A stretch of DNA of 14,697 nt, from assembly GCA_002387845.1 (NCBI GenBank), contig DGLB01000025.1, positions 31,539 through 46,235 of the forward strand, read 5' to 3'. A program made the position numbers and the translations under genes. Within the stretch, counting starts at the first letter, position 1; each line of letters opens with the position of its first letter. Below, one piece after another: positions 6,599-14,086 of the stretch. The notes under the pieces were generated by a model, which was not told the DNA's origin, did not search any database, and saw only the letters and a list, made by a program, of their open reading frames with translations. This stretch comes from Stenotrophomonas maltophilia (GTDB taxonomy: Bacteria; Pseudomonadota; Gammaproteobacteria; Xanthomonadales; Xanthomonadaceae).

Positions 6599-7758
6599 CT
6601 CGTGGGCCAGTACCAGGCGGGGGCGTCGAGCAGGCCCTGGCCGCGCAGCGTGGTGCGGCTCATCTGCTTTTCCAGCGCGATCAGGTTGCAGTCCGGTGCT
6701 TCCTCCAGCGCGGCAATCAAACGGCTGGCGTGCGACACCACCCACAGCTGGCTGCGTCCGGCGGCACCGATGATCAGCCGCCCCAACGCCGGCAGCAGGT
6801 CCGGATGCAGGCTGGTCTCGGGTTCATTGAGCACCATCAGCGGCGGCGGTCGTGGCGTGTGCAGCGCCGCCAGCAGCAGCAGATAGCGCAACGTGCCGTC
6901 AGACAACTCGGCCGCCGCCAGCGGGCGCAGCAGTCCCGGCTGGTGGAACTTCAGTGACAAGCGGCCATCATGCGCGTCAATGTGTACCTGCGCACCGGGA
7001 AACGCGTCGTCCAGCGACTGTTGCATCGCGTGCCCGTCACCACTTTCGACAATGGTCTGCCACGCCGACGCCAGGTCATGCCCGTCGTGGCTCAGCACCG
7101 GGGTACGGGTGGCCAACCACGATTGGCGGGCCGGCGCATCGCGGTCGGTCCGCATGTGGTCGTAGAAGCGCCAGCCGCGCAGGGTTTCGCGCAGGCTCAG
7201 TATCTCGGGCATGCGCTGCGGATCGGCCACCTGGGTGAACAGGCTTTCAAACGGTGACAGGTGCGCCTCCATCACCTCCCACCCGCGCCCCACCTTTCGG
7301 CGCACCATGCCCCCCTGTCGCTCCACCAGTACGTTGCTGCTGCGCAGGAACGGGCCCGCCCACACAGACTCGCACTTGATCTGGGGGTCCAGAGAGAACA
7401 TCGACGTGTGCGGTGTCGGGTAACCCAGGTCAATCGCATAGCCGAAGTCGTCGCCCGCAAAGCCCAACCGCAACGCCACCGACTGCAGCCGACGCGCAGC
7501 GCCCTCCACCGCCACTTCGCCCTCACGCATGCCGCGCGTGAGCGTTTCCGGTCCTGCCCACAGCACCGACCCCAACCCTCCTTCGTGCGCCAGTGCCGCC
7601 GTCACTCCCTGGCGTGCGGTGTCCGCCAGCAGCCGCAGGGCGCGGTACAGGCTGGACTTGCCACTGCCGTTGTCGCCTACCACCAGGTTGAGGCGCGCCA
7701 TCGGGATCACCAGATCCTGAAGCGAGCGATAGTTGGAGACGGCCAGGGTCTGCAGCAT
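6595..7758 (-). CDS. AAA ATPase of the SMC/RecF/OLD-like (AAA_21, COG4637-type) class
   Basis: A 387-residue cytosolic ATPase with an ABC/SMC-type head and no visible nuclease or TOPRIM domain. Residues 3-18 form the typical N-terminal strand region (LAVSNYRSLQDLVIP), followed by Walker A GDNGSGKSS (28-36). The signature motif is ELSDGTLRYL (284-293), Walker B reads LMVLNEPE with Asn311-Glu312, the D-loop region is SLHP (316-319) and the H-loop is His343 (VVSHAS). The usual Walker B Asp is Asn here, which I believe is common in this family. The ATG at 7758 lies 4 nt after the TGA of the GAF-GGDEF gene and has no strong ribosome binding site, suggesting translational coupling. The biological role is unknown; relatives are linked to DNA repair, transport of DNA ends or defence only in some lineages. 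The TAG stop is embedded in a REP. Confidence 0.88.
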   Translation of the reverse strand: MLQTLAVSNYRSLQDLVIPMARLNLVVGDNGSGKSSLYRALRLLADTARQGVTAALAHEGGLGSVLWAGPETLTRGMREGEVAVEGAARRLQSVALRLGFAGDDFGYAIDLGYPTPHTSMFSLDPQIKCESVWAGPFLRSSNVLVERQGGMVRRKVGRGWEVMEAHLSPFESLFTQVADPQRMPEILSLRETLRGWRFYDHMRTDRDAPARQSWLATRTPVLSHDGHDLASAWQTIVESGDGHAMQQSLDDAFPGAQVHIDAHDGRLSLKFHQPGLLRPLAAAELSDGTLRYLLLLAALHTPRPPPLMVLNEPETSLHPDLLPALGRLIIGAAGRSQLWVVSHASRLIAALEEAPDCNLIALEKQMSRTTLRGQGLLDAPAWYWPTR

Positions 7759-7762
7759 CCGA

Positions 7763-8851
7763 TCAGTCCAGACGGGCAGTACTCGATGCCACGACAACGC
7801 GGTCGCGGCCGTTGCGCTTGGCCTGGTACAGCGCGGCATCGGCACGGGACACGGTCTGGTCGACGCTGTCGCCCGCGCTGTGCGCGGCCACGCCGATGCT
7901 GATCGTGACCGGGAAGCCCAACGGCAACTCCGCGACCGCCATGCGCAGGAAGTCGCACTGCAGCTCGGCGGTGCGCAGGTCGGTGTCGGGCATCAGCACC
8001 ACGAATTCCTCGCCCCCATAGCGCGCGGCCATGCCACGCCCGGAGAAGTGCGCGCGCAGCAGCACGCCCAGTTCGGCCAGCACCCGGTCACCGGTGGCAT
8101 GCCCATGGAAGTCATTGATCTGCTTGAAGTGGTCGATATCCACCAGGGCCACCGCGGTCTGCCGTGGCTGGCCATCCGCGTCCAGCAGCGAAGCCTCCAG
8201 CGCGACCGCCATGGCGCGACGGTTGGGCAGGCCGGTCAGCACATCGGTGCGGCTTTGCTCGGCCAGGTCGGCGTTCTGCGCCAGCAGCAGGTCGTGGTAC
8301 TCGGTAAGCAGCCGCTCGTAGTCCTCGCGCGCCAGCATGTGGCTCTGGATGTCCTGGGCGAAACGGCGCAGCTCCATCACCAGCATCACCTGCCGCGACA
8401 ATGCGGCCAGCGCTTCGGTCTGGTCCGCGTCCAGCTGATGCGGCTGCGGATCGAACACGCACAGCGTGCCCAGTGGATAGCCTTCGTTGCTGATCAACGG
8501 CGCGCCGGCATAGAAGCGTACGTGCGGTGCGCCGGTGACAATGGGGTTGTCATGGAAGCGCGCATCAATGCGCGCATCCTCGATCACCATCACCTGCTGC
8601 GGCTGCAGGATCGCGTGGCCGCACATCGATTCCGAGCGCGGCAGTTCCGCCGCTTCGGTGCCCTGGATGGACTTGAACCACTGGCGCTCGGCGTCGATCA
8701 GGGTAACTGCCGCCATCGAGGTGCCACACACCGCCTTGGCGATGGTGACCAGGTCCTCGAAGGATTTTTCCCTGTCGGTGTCGAGGATGCGGTAACGGTA
8801 CAGCGCGTCCAGGCGCAGCGCCTCATTGGAAGGCTTCTCGGGCTTGATCAT
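7763..8851 (-). CDS. GAF-GGDEF diguanylate cyclase, cytosolic
   Basis: A 362-residue soluble protein predicted to make cyclic di-GMP from two GTP. Residues about 8-165 form an N-terminal GAF sensor with the common opening EALRLDALYRYRILDT. Residues 165-200 look like a helical linker, and 200-355 form a GGDEF domain. The GGDEF domain has DVLTGLPNRR (203-212), Asp238 in VDIDHFK and an active GGEEF motif (279-283). The position of the inhibitory I-site is occupied by SGRG rather than RxxD, so product feedback inhibition by this classical site is not expected. There are no membrane segments. The ATG at 8851 fits the family N-terminus, although the upstream ribosome binding site is weak. The ATPase gene follows after 4 nt. 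RluF is upstream on the same strand with an 87-nt gap, so the pair may have its own promoter. Confidence 0.93.
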   Translation of the reverse strand: MIKPEKPSNEALRLDALYRYRILDTDREKSFEDLVTIAKAVCGTSMAAVTLIDAERQWFKSIQGTEAAELPRSESMCGHAILQPQQVMVIEDARIDARFHDNPIVTGAPHVRFYAGAPLISNEGYPLGTLCVFDPQPHQLDADQTEALAALSRQVMLVMELRRFAQDIQSHMLAREDYERLLTEYHDLLLAQNADLAEQSRTDVLTGLPNRRAMAVALEASLLDADGQPRQTAVALVDIDHFKQINDFHGHATGDRVLAELGVLLRAHFSGRGMAARYGGEEFVVLMPDTDLRTAELQCDFLRMAVAELPLGFPVTISIGVAAHSAGDSVDQTVSRADAALYQAKRNGRDRVVVASSTARLD

Positions 8852-8938
8852 GCAGCGGGTCGAAATCCGGGAGCTGGCCGCAGTCTAGCCCGAACCGCGT
8901 GACCGAGCGTTAGCGCGCCGTGCACGCGGGCCAGCGGG

Positions 8939-9661
8939 TTACCAGTCCAGCTGCTTGGGCAGCAGGCCCTTGAGTTCGGCGTCGGTCAGGTTGCGCCACT
9001 GACCCGGCTTGAGCGCGCCGATCTTGATGTTGTCGATGCGCACCCGGCGCAGTTGGGTGACGCGGTAGCCGAACGCCGCTGCCATCAGGCGGATCTGCCG
9101 GTTCAAACCCTGCTCCAGGATGATGCGGAAGCCGAACTTGGCAATGCGCGAGGTCCGGCACGGCAACGTGGTTTCGTTGTGGATGCGGACACCGCGGGCC
9201 ATGCCGCGCAGGAACTCGTCGGTGACCGGCTTGTTCACCGCCACCAGGTACTCCTTCTGGTGGCCGTTCTCGGCACGCAGGATCTGGTTGACGATATCGC
9301 CGTTGCTGGTCATCAGGATCAGGCCTTCGGAATCCTTGTCCAGCCGGCCAATCGGGAAGATGCGCTGTTCGTGCCGGACGAAGTCGACAATGTTGCCCTT
9401 GACCGCGCTTTCGGTGGTGCAGGTCACCCCGACCGGCTTGTTCAAGGCAATGTACACGTGACGGCGGCCACCGGCCTTCTTCGCCTCGCGGGCACGTAGC
9501 GGCTGGCCGTCGACGAGGACGACGTCGCCCTCGCCCACCACCGCGCCGGTGCCGGCGGCGATGCCGTTGACGGTGACGCGGCGCTCGCCGATCAGGCGAT
9601 CGGCTTCACGCCGCGAGCAGAAGCCGGTTTCGGCGATATGTTTGTTGAGTCGGGTGGTCAT
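8939..9661 (-). CDS. rluF: 23S rRNA pseudouridine synthase RluF
   Basis: A 240-residue RsuA-family enzyme that converts uridine to pseudouridine in 23S rRNA (U2604 in E. coli, with some tRNA-Tyr activity known there). The N-terminal S4 RNA-binding domain covers about residues 1-60 (RLNKHIAETGFCSRREADRLI). The catalytic core follows with ALNKPVGVTCTTE (72-84), IFPIGRLDKDSEGL (101-114) containing catalytic Asp108, HQKEYLVAV and GLNRQIRLMAAAFGY. The pattern NIVDFV (90-95) and the paired KEYLV/QGLNRQIR segments match RluF better than RluB, RluE or RsuA. It is shorter than E. coli RluF, lacking the long basic C-terminal tail. ATG at 9661. It lies 44 nt downstream of the DISM-GGDEF gene; that gap carries a degenerate REP. 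Confidence 0.9.
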   Translation of the reverse strand: MTTRLNKHIAETGFCSRREADRLIGERRVTVNGIAAGTGAVVGEGDVVLVDGQPLRAREAKKAGGRRHVYIALNKPVGVTCTTESAVKGNIVDFVRHEQRIFPIGRLDKDSEGLILMTSNGDIVNQILRAENGHQKEYLVAVNKPVTDEFLRGMARGVRIHNETTLPCRTSRIAKFGFRIILEQGLNRQIRLMAAAFGYRVTQLRRVRIDNIKIGALKPGQWRNLTDAELKGLLPKQLDW

Positions 9662-9685
9662 CCCGCCATTATCCGGGAAAACCGC

Positions 9686-9709
9686 CGGCCGGGCATGGTC
9701 CGGTCCTAC
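9686..9709. repeat. Degenerate GTAG REP-like hairpin after the DISM-GGDEF gene
   Basis: On the minus strand GTAG (9709-9706) is followed by an imperfect hairpin. CCGG at 9700-9703 pairs with CCGG at 9689-9692 around a 7-nt loop and extends by one G-U and one G-C pair. It resembles the clear REPs at 1926 and 6577 but with a mutated, shorter stem. The TAG of its GTAG is the stop codon of the upstream diguanylate cyclase. It fills most of the 44-nt gap before rluF. Confidence 0.45.
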
Positions 9710-11364
9710 CCGGCGTCGTACACCTGGTTGCGGCCGGCACGCTTGGCGCTGTACATGGCATGGTCGGCGCGGCGCAGCAGCCCGGCCAGGTCGTCACGGC
9801 CCGGTTGCCACACCGCCAGGCCGATGCTGGCGGTCAACGCCAGCCCCTCCAGCCCCAGCGCGGGCGACAGGTCAGCGACCTGCTGGCGCACGCTTTCCAG
9901 TCGCGACAGCGCTGCAGCGTGGCTGGCACCCGGCAGCAGGATCAGGAATTCCTCCCCGCCCATGCGCACCACCTGGTCCTGCGCGCGCACCGCCCCGCGC
10001 AGCGCGCGGGCGACCGCAACCAGTACCCGGTCACCGGCTTCATGGCCGAACCGGTCATTGATGTCCTTGAACAGGTCGATGTCGAGGAAGCCGATCGCCA
10101 GCGGCTGCGGCTCATGCGCCGGCCGGTCCAGATGACGGGCCAGCAAGCGCAGTCCGGCACGGCGGTTGGGCAACCCGGTCAGGCCATCGGTATCGGCCAG
10201 CTGGCGCATCTCGTCGCGCTGCTGGCGCAGCCGGCCCAGCCGCAGGTTCAGCGCATACGCCGACATCATCAGGAACCAGGTGGCCGACAACTGCAAGGCC
10301 TCGATGCGGTAGGCAATCAGCCAATGGGCCTGCGCCAGGTCGGCCAGCATCATCACCCACCACGGCAGCAGCGCCAGCAGGCCTGCCAGGGCGTAATAGT
10401 CGCGCCGGCGCACCGCCCACAGCCCGACCCCGAGGCAGACCAGCAGACCCAGCTGGAACACATGCTCGAATGCGTCGGACAGCCAGACCAGGCCGGCCAC
10501 GCCCAGCCAGGGCACGCACAGCGCGGTGGCCACGCCGGCCCACAGCACCAGCTGCTGGCCGAGCCGCGAGCCGGGCCACAGCCGGTCGCCACCGTTCAAC
10601 CGCCACAGCACCGGCAGCAGGATGCCCAGGCTGAGCGCACTGAGCGCGACCAGCCACCACGAGGCACTTTCATAGACCGGCAGCCAGGGCTCCGGGTAAC
10701 CGCTCAAACCGCCCAGCACCGCCTGCCACAGCACGAACACCAGGCACACCGCGACGTAGATCAGGAACGAGCGATCCTTGGCGGTGACGTAGCCCATCAG
10801 CGCCGACAGCGCCAGCGCGATCGCTACCGCAATGCAGGACACACGCACCAGCAGGCGCGCAGTGTCGTTCTGCTGGACCGGGCTGGGAGCGCCCAGGCGC
10901 ACCGTCGGCACCCAGTACGGCTTCAATGGCGTGGTCCAGGACACCACAATCGGTTCATGGTCACCGGCCTTGGGCACCACCACCATGCCGATCCCGGCGC
11001 GGAAGCGCGAATCACGGGTGCGGGCGTCGTGCATGTTGCCGCAGATCTGGCGGTCGCCATGGCTGATCCGCACTTCGCCGGTGAACACGCCGAACACGTC
11101 CACGGCCTGCGGCTGGCCCGACCATCCTGCGGCCGGTGCCGGGACTTCAAGGACTTCCTGGTGGCGGGCCAGCACTTCCGGCGGGCAGGCCCGCTGCGGG
11201 GTCTGTTCGTCCGTGGCCGCGCCGAGCAGCAGTACGTCGCGGCCGGGTTCGGGGGCATGTGCGGACGCCAGCAGCGGCACCAGCACGGTGAGCACGCACA
11301 GCAGCCAGGCCAGGCCTGATGGACCTCGCCTGTCGTTTCTGGGTCCCGCCTTGCGCTGCCTCAC
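9706..11364 (-). CDS. 7TM-DISM-type sensor diguanylate cyclase (GGDEF), membrane-bound
   Basis: A 552-residue membrane protein predicted to synthesise cyclic di-GMP. Residues 17-36 look like a signal peptide ending SAHA. Residues 37-165 form a periplasmic domain of the 7TMR-DISM extracellular type. About seven hydrophobic helices lie between 174 and 374 (roughly 174-192, 198-218, 235-255, 270-292, 300-317, 324-344, 352-374). A short coiled linker leads to a C-terminal GGDEF domain (388-550) with DGLTGLPNRR (393-402), Asp428 in FLDIDLFK and an active GGEEF motif (469-473). The inhibitory I-site RAQD (460-463) is present at the PleD spacing, so product inhibition is expected. The start is GTG at 11364 with a weak ribosome binding site; the stop TAG lies in a REP-like GTAG. 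It follows the PAS-GGDEF-EAL gene by 54 nt and probably shares its transcript. Confidence 0.92.
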   Translation of the reverse strand: MRQRKAGPRNDRRGPSGLAWLLCVLTVLVPLLASAHAPEPGRDVLLLGAATDEQTPQRACPPEVLARHQEVLEVPAPAAGWSGQPQAVDVFGVFTGEVRISHGDRQICGNMHDARTRDSRFRAGIGMVVVPKAGDHEPIVVSWTTPLKPYWVPTVRLGAPSPVQQNDTARLLVRVSCIAVAIALALSALMGYVTAKDRSFLIYVAVCLVFVLWQAVLGGLSGYPEPWLPVYESASWWLVALSALSLGILLPVLWRLNGGDRLWPGSRLGQQLVLWAGVATALCVPWLGVAGLVWLSDAFEHVFQLGLLVCLGVGLWAVRRRDYYALAGLLALLPWWVMMLADLAQAHWLIAYRIEALQLSATWFLMMSAYALNLRLGRLRQQRDEMRQLADTDGLTGLPNRRAGLRLLARHLDRPAHEPQPLAIGFLDIDLFKDINDRFGHEAGDRVLVAVARALRGAVRAQDQVVRMGGEEFLILLPGASHAAALSRLESVRQQVADLSPALGLEGLALTASIGLAVWQPGRDDLAGLLRRADHAMYSAKRAGRNQVYDAG

Positions 11365-11418
11365 ACCACTGCCCCACCTGCTGCCGACACACCCCGCGCA
11401 TGCCGTCCCCGGCGACCA

Positions 11419-13842
11419 TTATCGCAAGTTCTGCTGCGCCGCATCGCCACGGGCTGTCCACAGGGCCGACTGGGTCATTTTTTCCAGCGGCATCGGCCGT
11501 TCCACTGCATAACCCTGCAGGCCGTCCACGCCCAGCGCCTGCAGCTGGCCGGCCACCTCATCCGACTCCACCCATTCGGCAATCACGGTCATGTGCAGTT
11601 CGCGGCCGATCTCGGCAATCGCACGCACGGTAGCGCGGCTGACCGGGTCCACGTCCATGTCGCGAACGAACACCCCGTCGATCTTCAGCATGTCTGCCGG
11701 CAGCTGGCGCAGATAGCCGAACGAGGACAGGCCCGACCCGAAGTCATCCAGGGCCACACGGCACCCCCGCGCCTTCACCGCTTCGACGAAGCTGCGCGCC
11801 TGCTCCAGATTGCTGATCGCTGCGGTTTCAGTCACCTCGAAGCACAGTTTGCGCGCCAGCCCGCGGTTGCGCTCGAGCAGGTCGCTGACATACGCCAGGA
11901 AGCTGGGTTCGGTGATCGACTGCGCCGACACGTTCACGTTGCACAGCCCCAGTCGCTGCACATGTACCGGGCAGACCTGCAGATGGCGGAACAACAGGCC
12001 CAGCACGTGCCGGTCCAGTGCCATGCCCATCCCGTAGCGCTCCACTGCCGGCATGAATTCACCGGGCGAATGCAGCTGGCCGTCGCGTCCGCGCAGACGC
12101 ACCAGCACCTCGTAATGCAGGAAGGCCGGATCGCCGTGCCAGGCAATGCGTTGTGCGAACAGCAGCATGCGGTTCTCGGCCATGGCCGCCGACACACGCG
12201 CCAGGCGCTCGGCCTCGCGTCGCCGCTCTTCCAGCGCCTCATGAGTCTCGTTGTAGAAGTGCACGCGGTTGCGGCCGGCCTGCTTGGCGGCATAACAGGC
12301 GCTGTCGGCGGCGCTCATCAACCAGTTCACATCCGCCACGTCGGCGGTGATCTCCACCACGCCGACACTGCAGCGCACCTGCGGCGCGCCTTCGTCCTGC
12401 ACGGCACCCGCCCGGCCCAGCGAACGCATCACCCGCTGCAGCACCTGACGGGCATCCTCCTGGCCGGCATGCGCCAGGAACAGGGCGAATTCGTCGCCGC
12501 CCATGCGGCCCACCCAGTCGCCGTCACGCACCGCGCTCACCAGGTACTCGGACAGGCTGCGCAGCAGCTGGTCGCCCGCCGCATGCCCGAGGCCGTCATT
12601 GACCAGCTTGAAGTAGTCCAGGTCGATGTAGCACAGGCTGTGCACGCCGCCGTGGCTGCGCACGTTCAACAGCGCCTGCTCCAGCCGACGTTCGATCTCA
12701 CGACGGTTGATCAGCCCGGTCAGCGGATCATGGCTGGCCTGGTGCTCCACCTCGCGCGCCAGGGCGTGGTTCTGCGACACGTCCTCGATCATCGCGAACA
12801 CCCGCGGTGTCCGGTTCGGAGCCTGCACCAGGGTGCCACTGCTGCGTCCCCACAGCAGGCTGCCATCGGCACGGCGGAAACGCAGCTCGGCCGGCCGCAG
12901 CTGCTGCGGCCAGTCGATGCCACCCGCCGCGGTCTGCACCAGCTCGCCCTCCACCAGCAGCTCGGGCAGGGTCATGCCAAGCAGGGCCTCGCGCCGGTAG
13001 CCCAGCATGTCGGCCGCACTCTGGTTGGCTTCGACAATGCGGCCCTCGATATCGAGCTTGAGCATGCCAATGGTGGCCTGGTAGAAGGCCGCGCGGAACC
13101 GGCTCTCTTTCTCGATCAGATCGCTGCGTACGCGTCGCGCGAGCAACACGGCCACCACGGTGATGAGCAGCACCGACAGGCCGCCAACGGTCAGCGTGGT
13201 GATGCGCACGATCGAAGCGGTGTTCAGCAGCGACTGCGAGTACGCGTTGGCGTGCGCCTGCAGGCTGCGGTCCAGCGCCTGCAGATGCAGCAGCATCGCC
13301 TGGCGCACTTCCGGCGGCATGCCCCCGGCCTGGTGCATGGCCTCGGCGGTATTGGCCATCTGCTGCAGCTGCAGCAGCCCGTGATCGGTACGCCGCCAGA
13401 ACTGTACGGCGTCGCGGAAGTAGCTCATGCCGCCCAGATAGCGGAAGGACAGGATCAGGCGTTCAGCGTCGGCGGGGGTATTGTGTCCGCGCAGCAGGCC
13501 CTGCCGCGCCCGCTCGCGGTCCAGGTTCTCCTGTTCCATGGCCAGCCGCGCATCCAGGTCGCCCAGCGGCACCGCGAGCGCGTCGCGGGCGTCGGCCAGG
13601 TTGGCCGGGTTTCCAGACTCGATGTAGCGCGCCAGCGAAAAAGTGGCGCGCTGCTGCCCGCGCGACCAATGGCTCTGCCCGACGATCCACGCCGTGGACG
13701 CCGCCTGCAGTTCCTGGATCAGCGCGGAGATGCCGACCAGCCCGATCGCCATCCCGGTCAACAGCACGAACCGCAGTGTCAGCCCCTTTGTCACCTGCGG
13801 TACCGCGTTGCCACCTCCCTCTCTGTTACCGCCTCCCAGCAT
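11419..13842 (-). CDS. Membrane PAS-GGDEF-EAL cyclic di-GMP signalling protein
   Basis: An 807-residue bifunctional-architecture protein. Helices at about 22-42 and 214-235 bracket a periplasmic sensor region of about 170 residues. A PAS domain (about 245-360) follows, then GGDEF (370-530) and EAL (545-795). The GGDEF motif is intact (448-452), with an RDGD I-site (439-442). The EAL domain keeps Glu578 in an EVL variant, Asn637, Glu669 and Glu672 (EVTE), DDFG (699-702), Lys720, Glu756 and Gln776, all metal- or substrate-binding positions, so phosphodiesterase activity is plausible. Deviations are EAL to EVL and AEGVET to AEWVES. Which activity dominates cannot be told from sequence. The ATG at 13842 has AGGAGG 4 nt upstream and is preferred over the open frame to 14181, which runs through a terminator and the deaD 3' end. 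The stop TAA is in the same frame as the next gene, 18 codons before its GTG. Confidence 0.93.
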   Translation of the reverse strand: MLGGGNREGGGNAVPQVTKGLTLRFVLLTGMAIGLVGISALIQELQAASTAWIVGQSHWSRGQQRATFSLARYIESGNPANLADARDALAVPLGDLDARLAMEQENLDRERARQGLLRGHNTPADAERLILSFRYLGGMSYFRDAVQFWRRTDHGLLQLQQMANTAEAMHQAGGMPPEVRQAMLLHLQALDRSLQAHANAYSQSLLNTASIVRITTLTVGGLSVLLITVVAVLLARRVRSDLIEKESRFRAAFYQATIGMLKLDIEGRIVEANQSAADMLGYRREALLGMTLPELLVEGELVQTAAGGIDWPQQLRPAELRFRRADGSLLWGRSSGTLVQAPNRTPRVFAMIEDVSQNHALAREVEHQASHDPLTGLINRREIERRLEQALLNVRSHGGVHSLCYIDLDYFKLVNDGLGHAAGDQLLRSLSEYLVSAVRDGDWVGRMGGDEFALFLAHAGQEDARQVLQRVMRSLGRAGAVQDEGAPQVRCSVGVVEITADVADVNWLMSAADSACYAAKQAGRNRVHFYNETHEALEERRREAERLARVSAAMAENRMLLFAQRIAWHGDPAFLHYEVLVRLRGRDGQLHSPGEFMPAVERYGMGMALDRHVLGLLFRHLQVCPVHVQRLGLCNVNVSAQSITEPSFLAYVSDLLERNRGLARKLCFEVTETAAISNLEQARSFVEAVKARGCRVALDDFGSGLSSFGYLRQLPADMLKIDGVFVRDMDVDPVSRATVRAIAEIGRELHMTVIAEWVESDEVAGQLQALGVDGLQGYAVERPMPLEKMTQSALWTARGDAAQQNLR

Positions 13843-13982
13843 GCGCCCTCCTGTCCTGTCGTCGCCGGTTGCGATCCCAGGCTGGCCTGCGTCCGCCGAC
13901 GCCTGTCTGCCCTCCCAAGCACGCCATACGCACGAAAGGCTATGTCCGGGGGTGTTGAGGTGGCGCGAAAACGTGCTGAACG
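13843..13982 (-). other. Upstream leader/promoter region of the PAS-GGDEF-EAL gene
   Basis: About 140 nt between the putative terminator and the ATG at 13842. It must hold the promoter for the minus-strand GGDEF block unless transcription comes through from deaD. Apart from the AGGAGG ribosome binding site just upstream of the ATG, I see no convincing -35/-10 pair and no convincing riboswitch fold. Nothing else coding is seen here. Confidence 0.4.
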
Positions 13983-14013
13983 AAAAACGCCAGCCCTGGG
14001 GCTGGCGTTTTTT
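13983..14013. terminator. Probable bidirectional intrinsic terminator
   Basis: A perfect 10-bp stem, ACGCCAGCCC (13987-13996) and GGGCTGGCGT (13999-14008), is followed on the plus strand by six T (14008-14013). On the minus strand it is followed by five T, from the A run 13983-13987. It lies about 75-100 nt downstream of the deaD stop codon on the minus strand, as expected for the deaD terminator, and would separate deaD from the c-di-GMP block. Confidence 0.88.
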
Positions 14014-14015
14014 CA

Positions 14016-14080
14016 AGGTGTGCCGACGTACGTCGGCACCTACCGTCGGCACCCACCGGCGGTACCGGCGGTTGACACCT
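14016..14080. repeat. Composite palindromic repeat with GTAG REP core, downstream of deaD
   Basis: A 20-nt perfect palindrome at 14020-14039 (arms GTGCCGAC and GTCGGCAC, centre GTAC) is followed by CTAC (14040-14043), so on the minus strand it reads as a GTAG-headed REP of the GTGCCGAC subtype. A second GTCGGCAC arm at 14045-14052 could pair with the first arm as an alternative. A tandem ACCGGCGGT repeat follows at 14055-14072. The whole is framed by inverted arms AGGTGT (14016-14021) and ACACCT (14075-14080). It fills the gap between the terminator and the deaD stop. Confidence 0.8.
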
Positions 14081-14086
14081 GCGGGG

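Noticed and set aside
6595..7758. The ATPase as part of an anti-phage OLD or PARIS-like defence system
   Set aside because: There is no TOPRIM or other nuclease domain, no toxin partner and no mobile-element context. The only close neighbour is a diguanylate cyclase.
13843..13982. A possible c-di-GMP (GEMM-type) riboswitch in the leader of the PAS-GGDEF-EAL gene
   Set aside because: The region is GC-rich with a GGCCAGCCTGGG stretch, but I cannot assemble the conserved GEMM core or its paired helices. A covariance-model search would be needed, and no support is visible by eye.
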